NCBI GenBank assembly: GCA_910587865.1
Contig: CAJUNX010000023.1
Coordinates: 1-64,000, forward strand
Source: an uncultured Roseburia sp.
GTDB lineage: Bacteria > Bacillota > Clostridia > Lachnospirales > Lachnospiraceae
Length of the DNA stretch: 64,000 bases
Direction: 5' to 3'
Both the position numbers and the translations under genes were made by a program. Shown here in pieces: positions 17,625 to 26,315 of the stretch. The notes under the pieces were generated by a model. The model saw only the letters and a program-made list of their open reading frames with translations, ran no database searches and had not been told where the DNA came from. Each line of letters starts with the position of its first letter. Positions within the stretch are counted from its first letter, which is position 1.

Positions 17625-18440
17625 ATGAAAAAAGACAGGAAAAAAGCGCTGCGGCGCTTATGGACGGAGGCGGAAATGACATACGGATATCTGGCGGCCC
17701 TTCTGGCCGGGATTCTTTTCTTTTTGTGGTTTGCGGGACCTGTATTCGCCGGAATTTTAAATATCGGGAATGTGACGGGGATGGTGGTATCGCTGCTTCT
17801 GGCCGGATATGGATGGTTTCACGGCCGGGTGCACGCGTTTGTGAGCGCCCTTTGGCAGGGAAAAGGTGGTAAGGTTCTGCTTGCGGCGTTTTTTCTGGCG
17901 GCAGCGGCAGTCTTTGTGACGGCGGCAGCGGAGACGGCCGGCATGATCCGGGCAGCCGCGAATCGGCCGCCGGAAAATACGACAGCCGTCGTCCTCGGCT
18001 GCAGTGTGAAGGGTGAGCGTCCGAGCACGGTGCTGTGGGAGCGAATCAATGCGGCTTACCGCTATCTCTCGGAGAATCCGGAGGCGGTCTGTGTTCTCTC
18101 TGGCGGGCAGGGCATAGGGGAGGACATCAGCGAGGCGGAGTGCATGTACCGGTATCTGACAAAGAAGGGGATCGACGGAGACCGTCTGCTGCTCGAGGAT
18201 GCGTCGACGACGACGGAGGAGAATCTGCGGTTTTCCATGGAGCTGTTAAAAGAGCATGGGATCGAGGGTGACATTACGATTGTGACGAGCGAATTTCACG
18301 AGTACCGTGCGAACGAGACGGCAGAACGTTTGGGGATAAAGAGCTACAGCACGCCGAGCCATACGTTTTTTCTGTACCTTCCGACCTACTATGTGCGGGA
18401 GCTGTACGGGATACTGTATTACAGGATGAGGGGAATGTGA
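17625..18440 (+). CDS. YdcF/ElyC family (DUF218) protein
   Basis: 271 aa: three to four N-terminal hydrophobic segments (residues 15-100), then a DUF218 domain (about 118-260) with AVVLGCSVKGERPSTVLWERI, CVLSGGQG and the SEFHEYRA segment typical of YdcF-like proteins. Relatives such as ElyC and SanA affect envelope polysaccharide metabolism in E. coli; the reaction is not defined. Start ATG 17625 has GGGGGAGAG upstream. The 3' end, including the stop, is duplicated downstream (18475-18509). Confidence 0.87.
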   Translation: MKKDRKKALRRLWTEAEMTYGYLAALLAGILFFLWFAGPVFAGILNIGNVTGMVVSLLLAGYGWFHGRVHAFVSALWQGKGGKVLLAAFFLAAAAVFVTAAAETAGMIRAAANRPPENTTAVVLGCSVKGERPSTVLWERINAAYRYLSENPEAVCVLSGGQGIGEDISEAECMYRYLTKKGIDGDRLLLEDASTTTEENLRFSMELLKEHGIEGDITIVTSEFHEYRANETAERLGIKSYSTPSHTFFLYLPTYYVRELYGILYYRMRGM

Positions 18441-18509
18441 ACGTAAAACTTCGCCGGAACCTTCTGCTCCGATTGGGATACTGTATTACAGGATGAGGGG
18501 AATGTGAAC
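18408..18509. repeat. Duplicated 3' end of the ydcF-like gene
   Basis: A 35-bp segment containing the last codons and TGA stop (18408-18442) recurs exactly at 18475-18509, 67 bp apart. It is part of a repeat-rich spacer before the ProX-like gene. Confidence 0.92.
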
Positions 18510-18770
18510 CTGACCGTCCGCGGCGGGGCAGTGCATTGTTTTCGAAGAAAGAGTCTTTGAAGCAGGGGGATTGGAAGAAAAAGCCGCTGGAGCAGGGCGT
18601 TGTTGGAAGAAAGGAATGCTGGGGCAGGGTTTTGCTGGAAGAAAAAGCCGGCGTTGCGGGGCGTTGTTTGGAAGAAAGGAATGTTGGAGCGGGGCAATGT
18701 TTCAAAGAAAGAACCGTCGGAGCGCCAGGGCGAATGTCGGCCGGCGGGAAGGAAAGGCGGGAGAAAAGAA
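18510..18770. repeat. Repeat-filled spacer upstream of the ProX-like gene
   Basis: Imperfect repeats of GGAAGAAAAAGCCG and GGAAGAAAGGAATG with GGGCGTTGTT alternate from about 18570 to 18715. The longer open frame through this stretch is repeat-encoded, so I do not count it as protein. Confidence 0.75.
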
Positions 18771-19184
18771 ATGGAACTGACGCTTGAGGACGGTCGTCCT
18801 TTGGAGACGGCGGGACGTAAAAATCTGTTTTTGTGCAACCGGCAGAAGAGCGCGTATTACCTGCTGATGCTTGCAGGAGAGAAAACATTTCGCACAAAGG
18901 AGATTTCCGCACAGATCGAAAGCGCCAGGCTCTCGTTTGCGGGAGCGGAGGATATGGGGAACTATCTTGATATCGAACCGGGCGCAGTCAGTGTGCTGGG
19001 GCTGATGAACGACACCGAAAACCGGGTCCGCCTGCTGGTGGACAAGCAGGTGCTGATGCGGGAGTACACGGGTTGTCACCCCTGTGTGAATACCTCCAGC
19101 GTAAAGCTGCGGACAAAGGATGTATTTGAACGGTTTCTTCCTGCAGTGCATCACGATATGACGATCGTACATGTCAGCGCTTAG
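18771..19184 (+). CDS. ProX-like prolyl-tRNA editing protein, short N-terminus
   Basis: 137 aa. It matches the YbaK/ProX (PrdX) deacylase family that hydrolyses mischarged Ala- or Cys-tRNA(Pro): GRKNLFLCNRQKSAYYLLML, LSFAGAEDMGNYL, GAVSVLGLMND, and the C-terminal TGCHPCVNTSSVKL. The usual first 25-35 residues of the family (the helix before the KNLF motif) are missing. The ATG follows repeats directly, with a GGGAGAAAAGAA site. Either the gene lost its 5' end through repeat expansion or it is a naturally short form. Confidence 0.78.
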   Translation: MELTLEDGRPLETAGRKNLFLCNRQKSAYYLLMLAGEKTFRTKEISAQIESARLSFAGAEDMGNYLDIEPGAVSVLGLMNDTENRVRLLVDKQVLMREYTGCHPCVNTSSVKLRTKDVFERFLPAVHHDMTIVHVSA

Positions 19185-19359
19185 ACAAATGCCCGGGCAC
19201 TGCCGCCAGAATCGGCATAGATGCGGGAGCTGCATGTCAACGCGGCGGTGGCTGTCCGGGAAACGAGCCGCCGGAATCGGAGCAGATGCGAAAGCCGTAC
19301 GGGCGGTATCAGGAAAAGGCGGGAACTGCGTGGGAAAGAAAGACAGAACGGAGAGTGAG
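19185..19359. repeat. Spacer with 65-bp-period direct repeat
   Basis: GCCGCCRGAATCGG-AGATGCG occurs at 19202 and 19267 with small differences, period 65. No gene is seen. The longer open frame that runs into the RNase H gene has no ribosome binding site. Confidence 0.7.
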
Positions 19360-20076
19360 ATGGGAAAATTTTATGCGGTAAAAGTCGGAAAGACACCGGG
19401 GATCTATGGGAGCTGGGATGCGTGCAGCGCGATGGTGCACGGCTATCCGGGCGCGGTCTATAAAAGCTTTCGGACGCGGGAGGAGGCCGTGCGGTTTTTG
19501 GGCGGGGAGCCTGCGGCAGCTGCCGCGCCTGCGGGAAGTTCGCACGTGCCGGAGGAACCCGCCGTACCTGCGGGAAGTTCGCGCGGTTCGGAGGAACCCG
19601 CCGTGCCTGCGAGAGAGGCGAAAGCGGCGAAACAGTCCGCCGGGGAAGCGGCGCTGCCGGAGGTGTATGCGTTTGTGGACGGCTCTTTTAACGCGGCGAC
19701 GAATGTCTACGGCTACGGCGGATTTCTGGTGCACCACGGGAAAAAGGAGATTTTACAGGGAAGCGGATCGGAGGAGGAGATGGCCTCCATGCGGAACGTG
19801 GCAGGGGAGATCTCAGGCTGTATGGCGGCGGTGCAAAAGGCGATCGCGCTCGGACTCCCGGCGATCACGGTCTATTATGATTACATGGGGATTGAAATGT
19901 GGGCAACCGGCGCCTGGAAGCGCAATAAGAAGGGAACGATCGCATATTACGACTATATTTCTTCTGTGAAGGATCAGATTAAAATTATGTTTGTAAAAGT
20001 AAAAGGGCATTCCGGCGTGGACGGAAATGAGGAAGCGGACGCGCTCGCGAAGGAAGCGGTGAAAAGCTCTGATTGA
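19360..20076 (+). CDS. Ribonuclease H1 with viroplasmin-like N-domain
   Basis: 238 aa. Residues 1-48 form the RNA/DNA hybrid-binding viroplasmin domain (MGKFYAVKVGKTPGIY, then YKSFRTREEAVRFL). A repeat-rich Pro/Ala/Ser linker spans about 50-100. The catalytic RNase H domain follows, with the four acidic residues in FVDGSF (D107), AGEISG, YDYMGIE and NEEADALAK. It degrades the RNA strand of RNA-DNA hybrids. ATG 19360 is fixed by the conserved N-terminus, with GAGAGTGAG upstream; the longer frame upstream is rejected. Confidence 0.93.
   Translation: MGKFYAVKVGKTPGIYGSWDACSAMVHGYPGAVYKSFRTREEAVRFLGGEPAAAAAPAGSSHVPEEPAVPAGSSRGSEEPAVPAREAKAAKQSAGEAALPEVYAFVDGSFNAATNVYGYGGFLVHHGKKEILQGSGSEEEMASMRNVAGEISGCMAAVQKAIALGLPAITVYYDYMGIEMWATGAWKRNKKGTIAYYDYISSVKDQIKIMFVKVKGHSGVDGNEEADALAKEAVKSSD
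19528..19615. repeat. In-frame 39-bp repeat in the RNase H linker
   Basis: CCTGCGGGAAGTTCGC followed by GGAGGAACCCGCCGT is repeated at 19528 and 19567, period 39. It encodes 13-residue units (PAGSS..EEPAV) and then a third, broken unit. It lengthens the linker between the two domains. Confidence 0.9.
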
Positions 20077-20101
20077 ACCGCAGCGGCTTCTGTGCTATCA
20101 T
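20073..20101 (+). promoter_or_regulatory. Promoter of the FGGY kinase gene
   Basis: TTGAAC (20073-20078, overlapping the RNase H stop), 17-bp spacer, TATCAT (20096-20101). Transcription would begin near 20108, just before the 17-bp inverted repeat at 20114-20165. Confidence 0.65.
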
Positions 20102-20113
20102 ATCTGCACAAAA

Positions 20114-20165
20114 GCCCTGTGAAATGTGCGAATCATGCAGGCATAATCCGCACATTTCACAGGGC
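20114..20165. promoter_or_regulatory. Perfect 17-bp inverted repeat in the kinase leader
   Basis: GCCCTGTGAAATGTGCG (20114-20130) and CGCACATTTCACAGGGC (20149-20165) pair perfectly around an 18-base loop. The plus strand lacks a following U-run. The minus strand continues with CTTTTGTG, but no minus gene ends here. With the promoter at 20073-20101 the RNA would start with this hairpin, so a 5' stabilising stem or a repressor operator are both possible. Confidence 0.75.
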
Positions 20166-20253
20166 ATGAGCGGAGCGGCCGCATATGAACTGCGGCAGCG
20201 GGAAGCGGCGCATATGCCTGACGGAGCGGACGGGATGAGAGAAAGGAGAGAAC

Positions 20254-21852
20254 ATGGGAGACGTAAAACAGATGATTGAGACCGGACAGGCGGTGCTTGG
20301 CATCGAGTTCGGCTCAACGAGGATCAAGGCCGTGCTGATCGATCCGGATCACAGGCCGGTGGCGACCGGCGCGCACGACTGGGAGAACCGTCTTCTGGAC
20401 GGGATCTGGACGTACAGCCCGGGCGATGTCTGGGAGGGGTTAAGAGACTGCTACGGGAAACTGAAAGAGGATGTGAAAAAGCGCTACGGCGTGACGCTGT
20501 CGACGCTGGCGGCGATCGGTTTTTCCGGGATGATGCACGGGTACATGGCATTTGACGAAAACGGGGAGCTGCTCGTGCCGTTTCGCACCTGGCGCAATAC
20601 GATGACCGGGGAAGCGGCCGCGGCGCTGACAGAGGAATTTTCGTTCAACATCCCGCAGCGCTGGAGCATCGCGCATCTTTATCAGGCCGTGTTAAACGGG
20701 GAGGAGCACGTAAAGGATGTGCGCTATCTGACGACGCTGGCAGGATATCTCCACTGGAAGCTGACCGGAAAAAAGGTGATCGGTATCGGCGAGGCATCCG
20801 GCATGTTTCCGATTGACGGGACAGCGAAGGATTTTAACCGCGGGATGATTGCAAAGTTCGACGCGCTGGTGGAGAAAAACGGTTATCCGTGGAAGCTTTC
20901 CGACATTCTGCCAGAAGTGCTGATCGCGGGTGAGGACGCGGGGACGCTGACCGCTGAGGGAGCGAAGCTTCTGGACCCGGAGGGAGCGCTTGCGGAAGGG
21001 ATTCCCATGTGTCCGCCGGAGGGAGATGCCGGGACCGGGATGGCCGCGACAAATTCGGTTGCCGTGGGCACCGGAAACGTGTCCGCCGGAACTTCGGTTT
21101 TTGCGATGGTCGTGTTAAAAGAGGAGCTTTTGTCCGTGCATGAGGAGCTCGACATGGTGACGACGCCGTCAGGGGAGGCGGTGGCGATGGTACACTGCAA
21201 TAACTGCACCTCCGACCTGAATGCCTGGGTGAATCTGTTCGGCGAATTTGCGGAGATCTCCGGCCATCCGATGGAGCGGGACGAGCTTTACGGTATGCTT
21301 TACCGGACGGCGCTTTCCGGGGAGAAGGACTGCGGCGGGCTGATCGCGTACAACTATTTCTCCGGTGAGCCGGTGACCGGATTAAACGAGGGGCGTCCGC
21401 TGTTTGTGCGCATGCCGGACGCAGGGTTTACGCTGGCGAATTTTATGAGATCGCATCTGTATGCCTCTCTGGCTGCGCTTAAGGTCGGTCTTGACATCCT
21501 CTTTAAGGAGGAGCATGTGTCGGTGGAGCGGATCTGCGGCCACGGCGGCCTGTTTAAGACAAAGGGCGTCGGCCAGGGGATCCTTGCCGCGGCGATGAAC
21601 GCGCCGGTGGCGGTGATGGAGACGGCAGGCGAGGGCGGCCCGTGGGGCATGGCGCTTCTGGCCGCCTACATGGTGCGGAAGGGAGAGAACGAGACGCTGG
21701 AGCAATATCTGGACGAAAAGGTCTTCGGCGGCGGGGAGGGCAGCGTGATGCAGCCCGATCCGGCGGATGTGGCGGGATTTGACGCGTACATAGCGGCTTA
21801 TAAGGAAGCGCTCGCGGCGGAGCGGGCGGCGGTGGCGTCGATGCCGATGTAA
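20254..21852 (+). CDS. FGGY family carbohydrate kinase, probable pentulose kinase
   Basis: 532 aa. It has the FGGY fold, with ATP-binding LGIEFGSTRIKAVLID near residue 14 and the second-domain signature ERICGHGGLFKTKGVGQ near 425. It lacks close resemblance to classical XylB or AraB at the substrate loop, and relatives in Clostridia are annotated variously as xylulokinase or ribulokinase. The presence of araD, transaldolase and transketolase genes just downstream favours L-ribulose or D-xylulose phosphorylation. There is no isomerase gene in the block. Site AAAGGAGAG precedes ATG 20254. Confidence 0.8.
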   Translation: MGDVKQMIETGQAVLGIEFGSTRIKAVLIDPDHRPVATGAHDWENRLLDGIWTYSPGDVWEGLRDCYGKLKEDVKKRYGVTLSTLAAIGFSGMMHGYMAFDENGELLVPFRTWRNTMTGEAAAALTEEFSFNIPQRWSIAHLYQAVLNGEEHVKDVRYLTTLAGYLHWKLTGKKVIGIGEASGMFPIDGTAKDFNRGMIAKFDALVEKNGYPWKLSDILPEVLIAGEDAGTLTAEGAKLLDPEGALAEGIPMCPPEGDAGTGMAATNSVAVGTGNVSAGTSVFAMVVLKEELLSVHEELDMVTTPSGEAVAMVHCNNCTSDLNAWVNLFGEFAEISGHPMERDELYGMLYRTALSGEKDCGGLIAYNYFSGEPVTGLNEGRPLFVRMPDAGFTLANFMRSHLYASLAALKVGLDILFKEEHVSVERICGHGGLFKTKGVGQGILAAAMNAPVAVMETAGEGGPWGMALLAAYMVRKGENETLEQYLDEKVFGGGEGSVMQPDPADVAGFDAYIAAYKEALAAERAAVASMPM

Positions 21853-21908
21853 ATATTACTCAATTTTACTGAATCTGAGGTGAATTGTTAAAAAAAGCGG
21901 AAACCCTA

Positions 21909-21937
21909 TTGATTTTACGGAAAGAACGCGATAGTAT
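21909..21937 (+). promoter_or_regulatory. Promoter of the transaldolase/transketolase operon
   Basis: TTGATT (21909-21914), 17-bp spacer, TAGTAT (21932-21937), followed by a leader of about 80 bases to the transaldolase ATG. Confidence 0.65.
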
Positions 21938-22025
21938 GTAGCTATGCATGACGTGCACGGGCACGGAAACCATCGGGGGCGCGGTGAGCGGCTGCCCGGA
22001 CTGAAAGAAAGGGAGAGACAGAGAG

Positions 22026-22679
22026 ATGAAATTTTTTATTGACACAGCAAATGTTGACGACATCCGCAAAGCGAACGATATGGGTGTGATCTGCGGAGTG
22101 ACCACAAATCCGTCCCTCATCGCAAAAGAGGGCAGGGATTTTAACGAGGTAATCCGCGAGATTACGACAATTGTAGACGGACCGATCAGCGGCGAGGTGA
22201 AAGCGACCACCGTGGACGCCGAGGGCATGATAAAGGAAGGACGCGAGATCGCGGCGATCCATCCGAATATGGTGGTAAAGATCCCGATGACCGTGGAGGG
22301 GTTAAAGGCCGTGAAGGTGCTTTCCGCAGAGGGGATCAAAACGAACGTGACGCTGATTTTTTCCGCAAACCAGGCGCTTCTGGCGGCGCGCGCCGGTGCG
22401 ACCTACGTATCTCCGTTCCTTGGCAGACTTGACGACATCAGCACCGTCGGCGTGGATCTGATCCGTGATATCGTGCAGATTTTTGACAACTACGGGCTTG
22501 AGACCGAGATTATCTCCGCATCTGTCCGCAATCCGATCCATGTGACGGACTGCGCGCTGGCAGGCGCTCATATTGCGACGGTTCCGTACAGCGTGATCGT
22601 TCAGATGACGAAGCACCCGCTGACCGATATCGGAATCGAGAAGTTTCAGGCAGATTACAAGGCAGTGTTCGGAGAGTAA
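22026..22679 (+). CDS. Transaldolase of the TalC/FSA type
   Basis: 217 aa, the short decameric transaldolase/fructose-6-phosphate aldolase subfamily. The Schiff-base Lys is K85 in MVVKIPMT. MKFFIDTANVDDI, GVTTNPSLIAKEG and TNVTLIFSANQALLAARAGA are family blocks. In the pentose phosphate route it moves a dihydroxyacetone unit between sugar phosphates. It is followed 11 bases later by the transketolase N-subunit, so its true activity is more likely transaldolase than fructose-6-phosphate aldolase. Confidence 0.92.
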   Translation: MKFFIDTANVDDIRKANDMGVICGVTTNPSLIAKEGRDFNEVIREITTIVDGPISGEVKATTVDAEGMIKEGREIAAIHPNMVVKIPMTVEGLKAVKVLSAEGIKTNVTLIFSANQALLAARAGATYVSPFLGRLDDISTVGVDLIRDIVQIFDNYGLETEIISASVRNPIHVTDCALAGAHIATVPYSVIVQMTKHPLTDIGIEKFQADYKAVFGE

Positions 22680-22690
22680 AAGGAGGAGCC

Positions 22691-23527
22691 ATGGATAAGT
22701 CAGTACTTCAGAAGACAGCTGTCGAGGTTCGCAGGGGCATCGTCTCTTCCGTTCACAGCGCGAAGGCCGGGCATCCGGGCGGATCGCTTTCCGCAGCTGA
22801 TATTTTTACCTATCTGTATTTTGAGGAGATGAACATTGATCCGAAGGATCCGAAGAAGCCGGACCGCGACCGCTTCGTTCTCTCGAAGGGACACACGGCG
22901 CCCGGGCTTTATTCCGCGCTGGCCAACCGCGGTTATTTCCCGGTGGAGGATCTTCTGACCCTGCGTCACACGGGATCCTACCTGCAGGGACATCCGGATA
23001 TGAAGCACATCCCGGGTGTGGATATGTCCTCCGGCTCCCTGGGACAGGGGCTTTCCTGTGCGGCGGGGATGGCGCTGGCCGGAAAGATGAAGGGCATGGA
23101 TTACCGCGTTTACGCACTCTGCGGCGACGGTGAGATCGAGGAGGGACAGATCTGGGAGGCGGCGATGTTTGCCGGTTTCCGCAAGCTGGACAATCTCTGC
23201 GTGATCGTGGACAACAACAATCTTCAGATCGACGGAGCGATTGACGAGGTCTGCTCACCGTATCCGATCGATAAAAAGTTCGAGAGCTTCAATTTCCATG
23301 TGATCAATATCGACGGCAATGATTTTGATCAGATAAAAGCAGCCTTTGACGAGGCGCGGGCCACAAAGGGCATGCCGACGGCGATCATCGCCCGCACGGT
23401 GAAGGGAAAAGGCGTTTCCTATATGGAGAACAATGTCGGATGGCACGGAAAGGCGCCGAACGACGAGGAGTATGCGATTGCGATGGAGGAGCTGGGAAAG
23501 GCAGGTGAGGCATTATGTCAGAAGTAA
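22691..23527 (+). CDS. Transketolase, N-terminal (TPP-binding) subunit
   Basis: 278 aa. It contains the thiamine diphosphate motif beginning GDGEIEEGQ and ending NNN (near residues 145-175), plus HPGGSLSAADI and MSSGSLGQGLS. The enzyme is split into two polypeptides, as in many Clostridia and archaea; this half binds the diphosphate end of TPP and Mg2+. It overlaps the C-terminal subunit gene by 13 bases, giving coupled expression. Site AAAAGGAGG precedes the ATG. Confidence 0.95.
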   Translation: MDKSVLQKTAVEVRRGIVSSVHSAKAGHPGGSLSAADIFTYLYFEEMNIDPKDPKKPDRDRFVLSKGHTAPGLYSALANRGYFPVEDLLTLRHTGSYLQGHPDMKHIPGVDMSSGSLGQGLSCAAGMALAGKMKGMDYRVYALCGDGEIEEGQIWEAAMFAGFRKLDNLCVIVDNNNLQIDGAIDEVCSPYPIDKKFESFNFHVINIDGNDFDQIKAAFDEARATKGMPTAIIARTVKGKGVSYMENNVGWHGKAPNDEEYAIAMEELGKAGEALCQK

Positions 23528-24456
23528 AATGTGTTGCGACCAGGGACAGCTACGGCAATGCGCTGGTGGAACTGGGAAAAGAGCATGAGGATCTTGTGGT
23601 ACTGGATGCCGATCTTGCGGCGGCGACCAAGACGGGCGTTTTTCAGAAGGCGTTTCCGGAGCGTCACATTGACTGCGGGATTGCCGAGGCGAATATGACA
23701 AATGTCGCGGCCGGAATGTCGACCTGCGGCTATGTGCCGTTTGTCAGCACGTTTGCGATGTTTGCGGCGGGCCGTTCCTTTGAGCAGGTGCGCAATTCGA
23801 TCGGTTATCCGCATCTGAATGTAAAAATCGGCGCGACCCACGCGGGAATCTCGGTGGGCGAGGACGGCGCGAGTCATCAGTGCAACGAGGATATCGCGCT
23901 GATGCGTGCGATCCCGGGGATGGTGGTCATCAATCCGTCCGACGACGTCGAGGCGCGCGCGGCGGTAAAGGCGGCGTATGAGTATGTGGGGCCGGTGTAT
24001 CTGCGGTTCGGCAGACTGGCGGTGCCGGTGATCAATGACCGGCCGGATTACGCGTTTGAGATCGGAAAAGGCGTGGAGCTGCGCGACGGATCCGACTGCA
24101 CGATCATCGCGACCGGTCTGTGCGTGTCCGAGGCGCTTTCCGCGGCTGAGTCGCTCGCGGCGGAGGGGATCAGCGCGCAGGTGATCAACATCCACACGAT
24201 CAAACCGCTCGACGAGGAGCTGGTGATCGCTGCGGCGAAGAAAACAGGCAGGATCTTTACGGTGGAGGAGCACTCTGTCATCGGCGGACTCGGCGCGGCT
24301 GTCGCGGAGGTCTTAAGCGAAAAGTGCCCGACGAAGCTCACCAGGATCGGTGTGAAGGACACATTTGGCGAGTCCGGACCGGCGAAGGAGCTGCTGCACA
24401 AATATGAGCTGGACGCGGAGGGGATTGCAAAGCGCGTGGCGGCTGAGATGAAATAA
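23515..24456 (+). CDS. Transketolase, C-terminal subunit
   Basis: 313 aa: pyrimidine-binding domain (residues 1-170, HIDCGIAEANMTNVAAGM with the catalytic Glu) and transketolase C domain (185-310, VEEHSVIGGLGAAVAEVL). It pairs with the upstream subunit to transfer two-carbon ketol units between pentose and hexose phosphates. The start lies inside the upstream gene with AGGTGAGG before it. Confidence 0.95.
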   Translation: MSEVKCVATRDSYGNALVELGKEHEDLVVLDADLAAATKTGVFQKAFPERHIDCGIAEANMTNVAAGMSTCGYVPFVSTFAMFAAGRSFEQVRNSIGYPHLNVKIGATHAGISVGEDGASHQCNEDIALMRAIPGMVVINPSDDVEARAAVKAAYEYVGPVYLRFGRLAVPVINDRPDYAFEIGKGVELRDGSDCTIIATGLCVSEALSAAESLAAEGISAQVINIHTIKPLDEELVIAAAKKTGRIFTVEEHSVIGGLGAAVAEVLSEKCPTKLTRIGVKDTFGESGPAKELLHKYELDAEGIAKRVAAEMK

Positions 24457-24492
24457 TTGTAGTACGATACTGTGATACGGACCGGCATTGCT

Positions 24493-24675
24493 CAGGAGCC
24501 TGTCTGGAAATCGCTTTCTGTCAGGTATGCGCAGATGGCAGGAATGAATTTTCAGACAGGCGTTAAGGGTGATGCCGGTTTGTGGCATCAGGCGCTGCCG
24601 CGCCGGGCAGATACCGCGCTGCTCCAGAGCAGACGGATGCCGTGCCGGCATGCCAAACGGATGCCGGCACGGCAT
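24493..24675. repeat. Spacer with two inverted repeats before araD
   Basis: GCCTGTCTGGAAA (24499 region) faces TTTTCAGACAGGC about 50 bases on, one mismatch in 13; ends of this type are common on insertion sequences and small non-autonomous elements. Downstream is a perfect 15-bp inverted repeat, ATGCCGTGCCGGCAT (24637-24651) against ATGCCGGCACGGCAT (24661-24675), loop 9. There is no U-run. It may be a small mobile-element relic or a leader structure. No gene is present in the 286-bp spacer. Confidence 0.55.
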
Positions 24676-24742
24676 GACAGGCAGATACGGGCAGGCCGGT
24701 GGATTTCCATTTGGCAGACCACAGAAAAAACGGAGGTTTTAT

Positions 24743-25435
24743 ATGTTAGAGGAATTGAAACGACAGGTATATGAGGCGAACATGGAGCTCCCGCGGCGCG
24801 GACTGATTACGTATACCTGGGGAAATGTCAGCGGAATCGATCGTGAGAGCGGGTATTTTGTGATCAAGCCGAGCGGGGTGGAGTACGACGCGCTTTCCCC
24901 GGAGGATATGGTGGTGATGGATCTTGACGGGAATAAGGTTGAGGGGAAGTATAAGCCGTCCTCCGATACGGCGACGCATCTGGAGCTGTACCGGAAATAC
25001 GAAGCGATCGGCGGGATCGTGCATACCCACTCACCGGAGGCGGTCGCCTGGGCGCAGGCCGGGCGGGATATCCCGCTTTATGGGACGACACATGCGGATT
25101 ATTTCTTCGGACCGATCCCCTGCGCGCGGAATCTGACACCAGGGGAGATTGATGCGGCGTATGAGAAGAATACAGGGCTTGTGATCATCGAGACCTTTGA
25201 GGAGCGGGGGATCAGCCCGGTGTATACGTCGGCAGTGCTCTGTGCAAATCACGGGCCGTTTACGTGGGGACGCGACGCGGCGGAGGCGGTGCACAACGCG
25301 GTGGTGCTCGAGGAGGTTGCGCGGATGGCGCGATGTACCGAACTTATCAACCCGCAGGTAAAGCCGGCGCCGGACTGCATCAAAGAGAAACATTTTTACC
25401 GGAAGCACGGGGCGAACGCGTATTACGGGCAGTAG
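24743..25435 (+). CDS. araD: L-ribulose-5-phosphate 4-epimerase
   Basis: 230 aa, class II aldolase/epimerase family. Zinc ligands are in VHTHS (H94, H96) and CANHGPF (H170). YTWGNVSGIDRESG, the KPSGVEYD block and GTTHADYFFG are typical of AraD. It converts L-ribulose 5-phosphate to D-xylulose 5-phosphate and so feeds the transketolase and transaldolase encoded upstream. ATG 24743 is preceded by CGGAGG; the longer frame from 24569 runs through the inverted-repeat spacer and is rejected. Confidence 0.93.
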   Translation: MLEELKRQVYEANMELPRRGLITYTWGNVSGIDRESGYFVIKPSGVEYDALSPEDMVVMDLDGNKVEGKYKPSSDTATHLELYRKYEAIGGIVHTHSPEAVAWAQAGRDIPLYGTTHADYFFGPIPCARNLTPGEIDAAYEKNTGLVIIETFEERGISPVYTSAVLCANHGPFTWGRDAAEAVHNAVVLEEVARMARCTELINPQVKPAPDCIKEKHFYRKHGANAYYGQ

Positions 25436-25732
25436 AGCGGGAGAGCAGAGGATTTGCCGTAACGAAGAAGGGGAGAAGACTGACTGCACAGTCAAACAAA
25501 ATCATGAAGAGTAGCTGGAGCAGGAGGTTCCCGACGAACTGCTGAAAAATACGAAGACTGTGTCAGACAGCCGGATATCGGGCTTGCGGATGCACTCAGA
25601 AAGATCTTTGCGAAAACGGTGAATTAGGAGAAGGACCATCCGGATAAACCGCACAGCTGTGTGATCGAAAGGCGGATGTACACGGATTGTGGAGGGCAGA
25701 TACGATTGAACCCGACATCATAAAATAAGAAG
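25436..25732. other. Decayed or non-coding stretch after araD
   Basis: No intact gene. Several short frames in different phases read like natural protein (for example LEQEVPDELLKNTK, then a shift) but are broken by stops, which suggests a degraded gene of unknown identity. It ends at the terminator at 25733. Confidence 0.35.
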
Positions 25733-25778
25733 AACCCCGGTGTGATCATCATCATGGACGGTCATCCGGGGTTTTTCT
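25733..25778 (+). terminator. Terminator of the araD region
   Basis: AACCCCGG (25733-25740) pairs with CCGGGGTT (25766-25773), extended inward by TGA/TCA with one bulge. It is followed by TTTTTCTT. Confidence 0.85.
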
Positions 25779-25925
25779 TAACATAATGACAGTTTGCGAA
25801 GCACGCTGTCCGTTGGTTTGTGTCTGACGGACGCGTCTGCATCCGGCGTTCACATCTGCGTCCTGCGGGCGCATGTCTCATTTGCAATTCAAACATCTCC
25901 TTTCCTGCGCGAAAGACATCCCTGC

Positions 25926-26126
25926 TCAGGCGTAAGCGGAAAAACCGGTCGTCTCCTCCGTGTCGGCGGCCTGCATCATGGAGGCGAGGAGCGCTTCAAA
26001 AGAGGCGGGCTGTTCCTGACGGGGGCGGTTCTGTCTTCTGTCGTGTGGTGTAAGCCGTTCGATGCGGCTCACGGGGCTGACTGGTAACACCTTTGAGATA
26101 CTCTGTACGTAGATTGCGACAATCAC
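25926..26126 (-). CDS. Small hypothetical protein
   Basis: 66 aa with composition of a real protein: hydrophobic start (IVAIYVQSISKVLPV), Arg/Gln-rich middle, acidic helix ending in TTGFSAYA. AGGGAGG lies directly at the proposed GTG start (26126), so the exact start is uncertain and may lie a few codons further in. It lies between the araD terminator and the divergent rhaM gene. No function can be assigned. It could also be a spurious frame, but the good site and non-repetitive composition favour a gene. Confidence 0.45.
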   Translation of the reverse strand: MIVAIYVQSISKVLPVSPVSRIERLTPHDRRQNRPRQEQPASFEALLASMMQAADTEETTGFSAYA

Positions 26127-26241
26127 CTCCCTGGCAAAATGTTCACAATGGTATGGATCAATAAGAATTCCTTTTCTTATTCTATATATCGGAGAGATGA
26201 GAGATTATTATGAGGGTTATTTTGAAAAAACTGAAAATTTA

Positions 26242-26270
26242 TTGACGAATAAAAAGATGTGTATTAAAAT
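26242..26270 (+). promoter_or_regulatory. Promoter of rhaM
   Basis: TTGACG (26242-26247), 17-bp spacer, TAAAAT (26265-26270), 45 bases before the rhaM ATG. Confidence 0.8.
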
Positions 26271-26315
26271 CAGAATGACCGGGAGCGGCAGAAAGAAAGA
26301 CCAGGAGGTATCAGA

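Noticed and set aside
20114..20165. Rho-independent terminator of the RNase H gene
   Set aside because: No U-run on the plus strand, and a promoter lies between the stop codon and the stem, so a leader or operator role is more likely.
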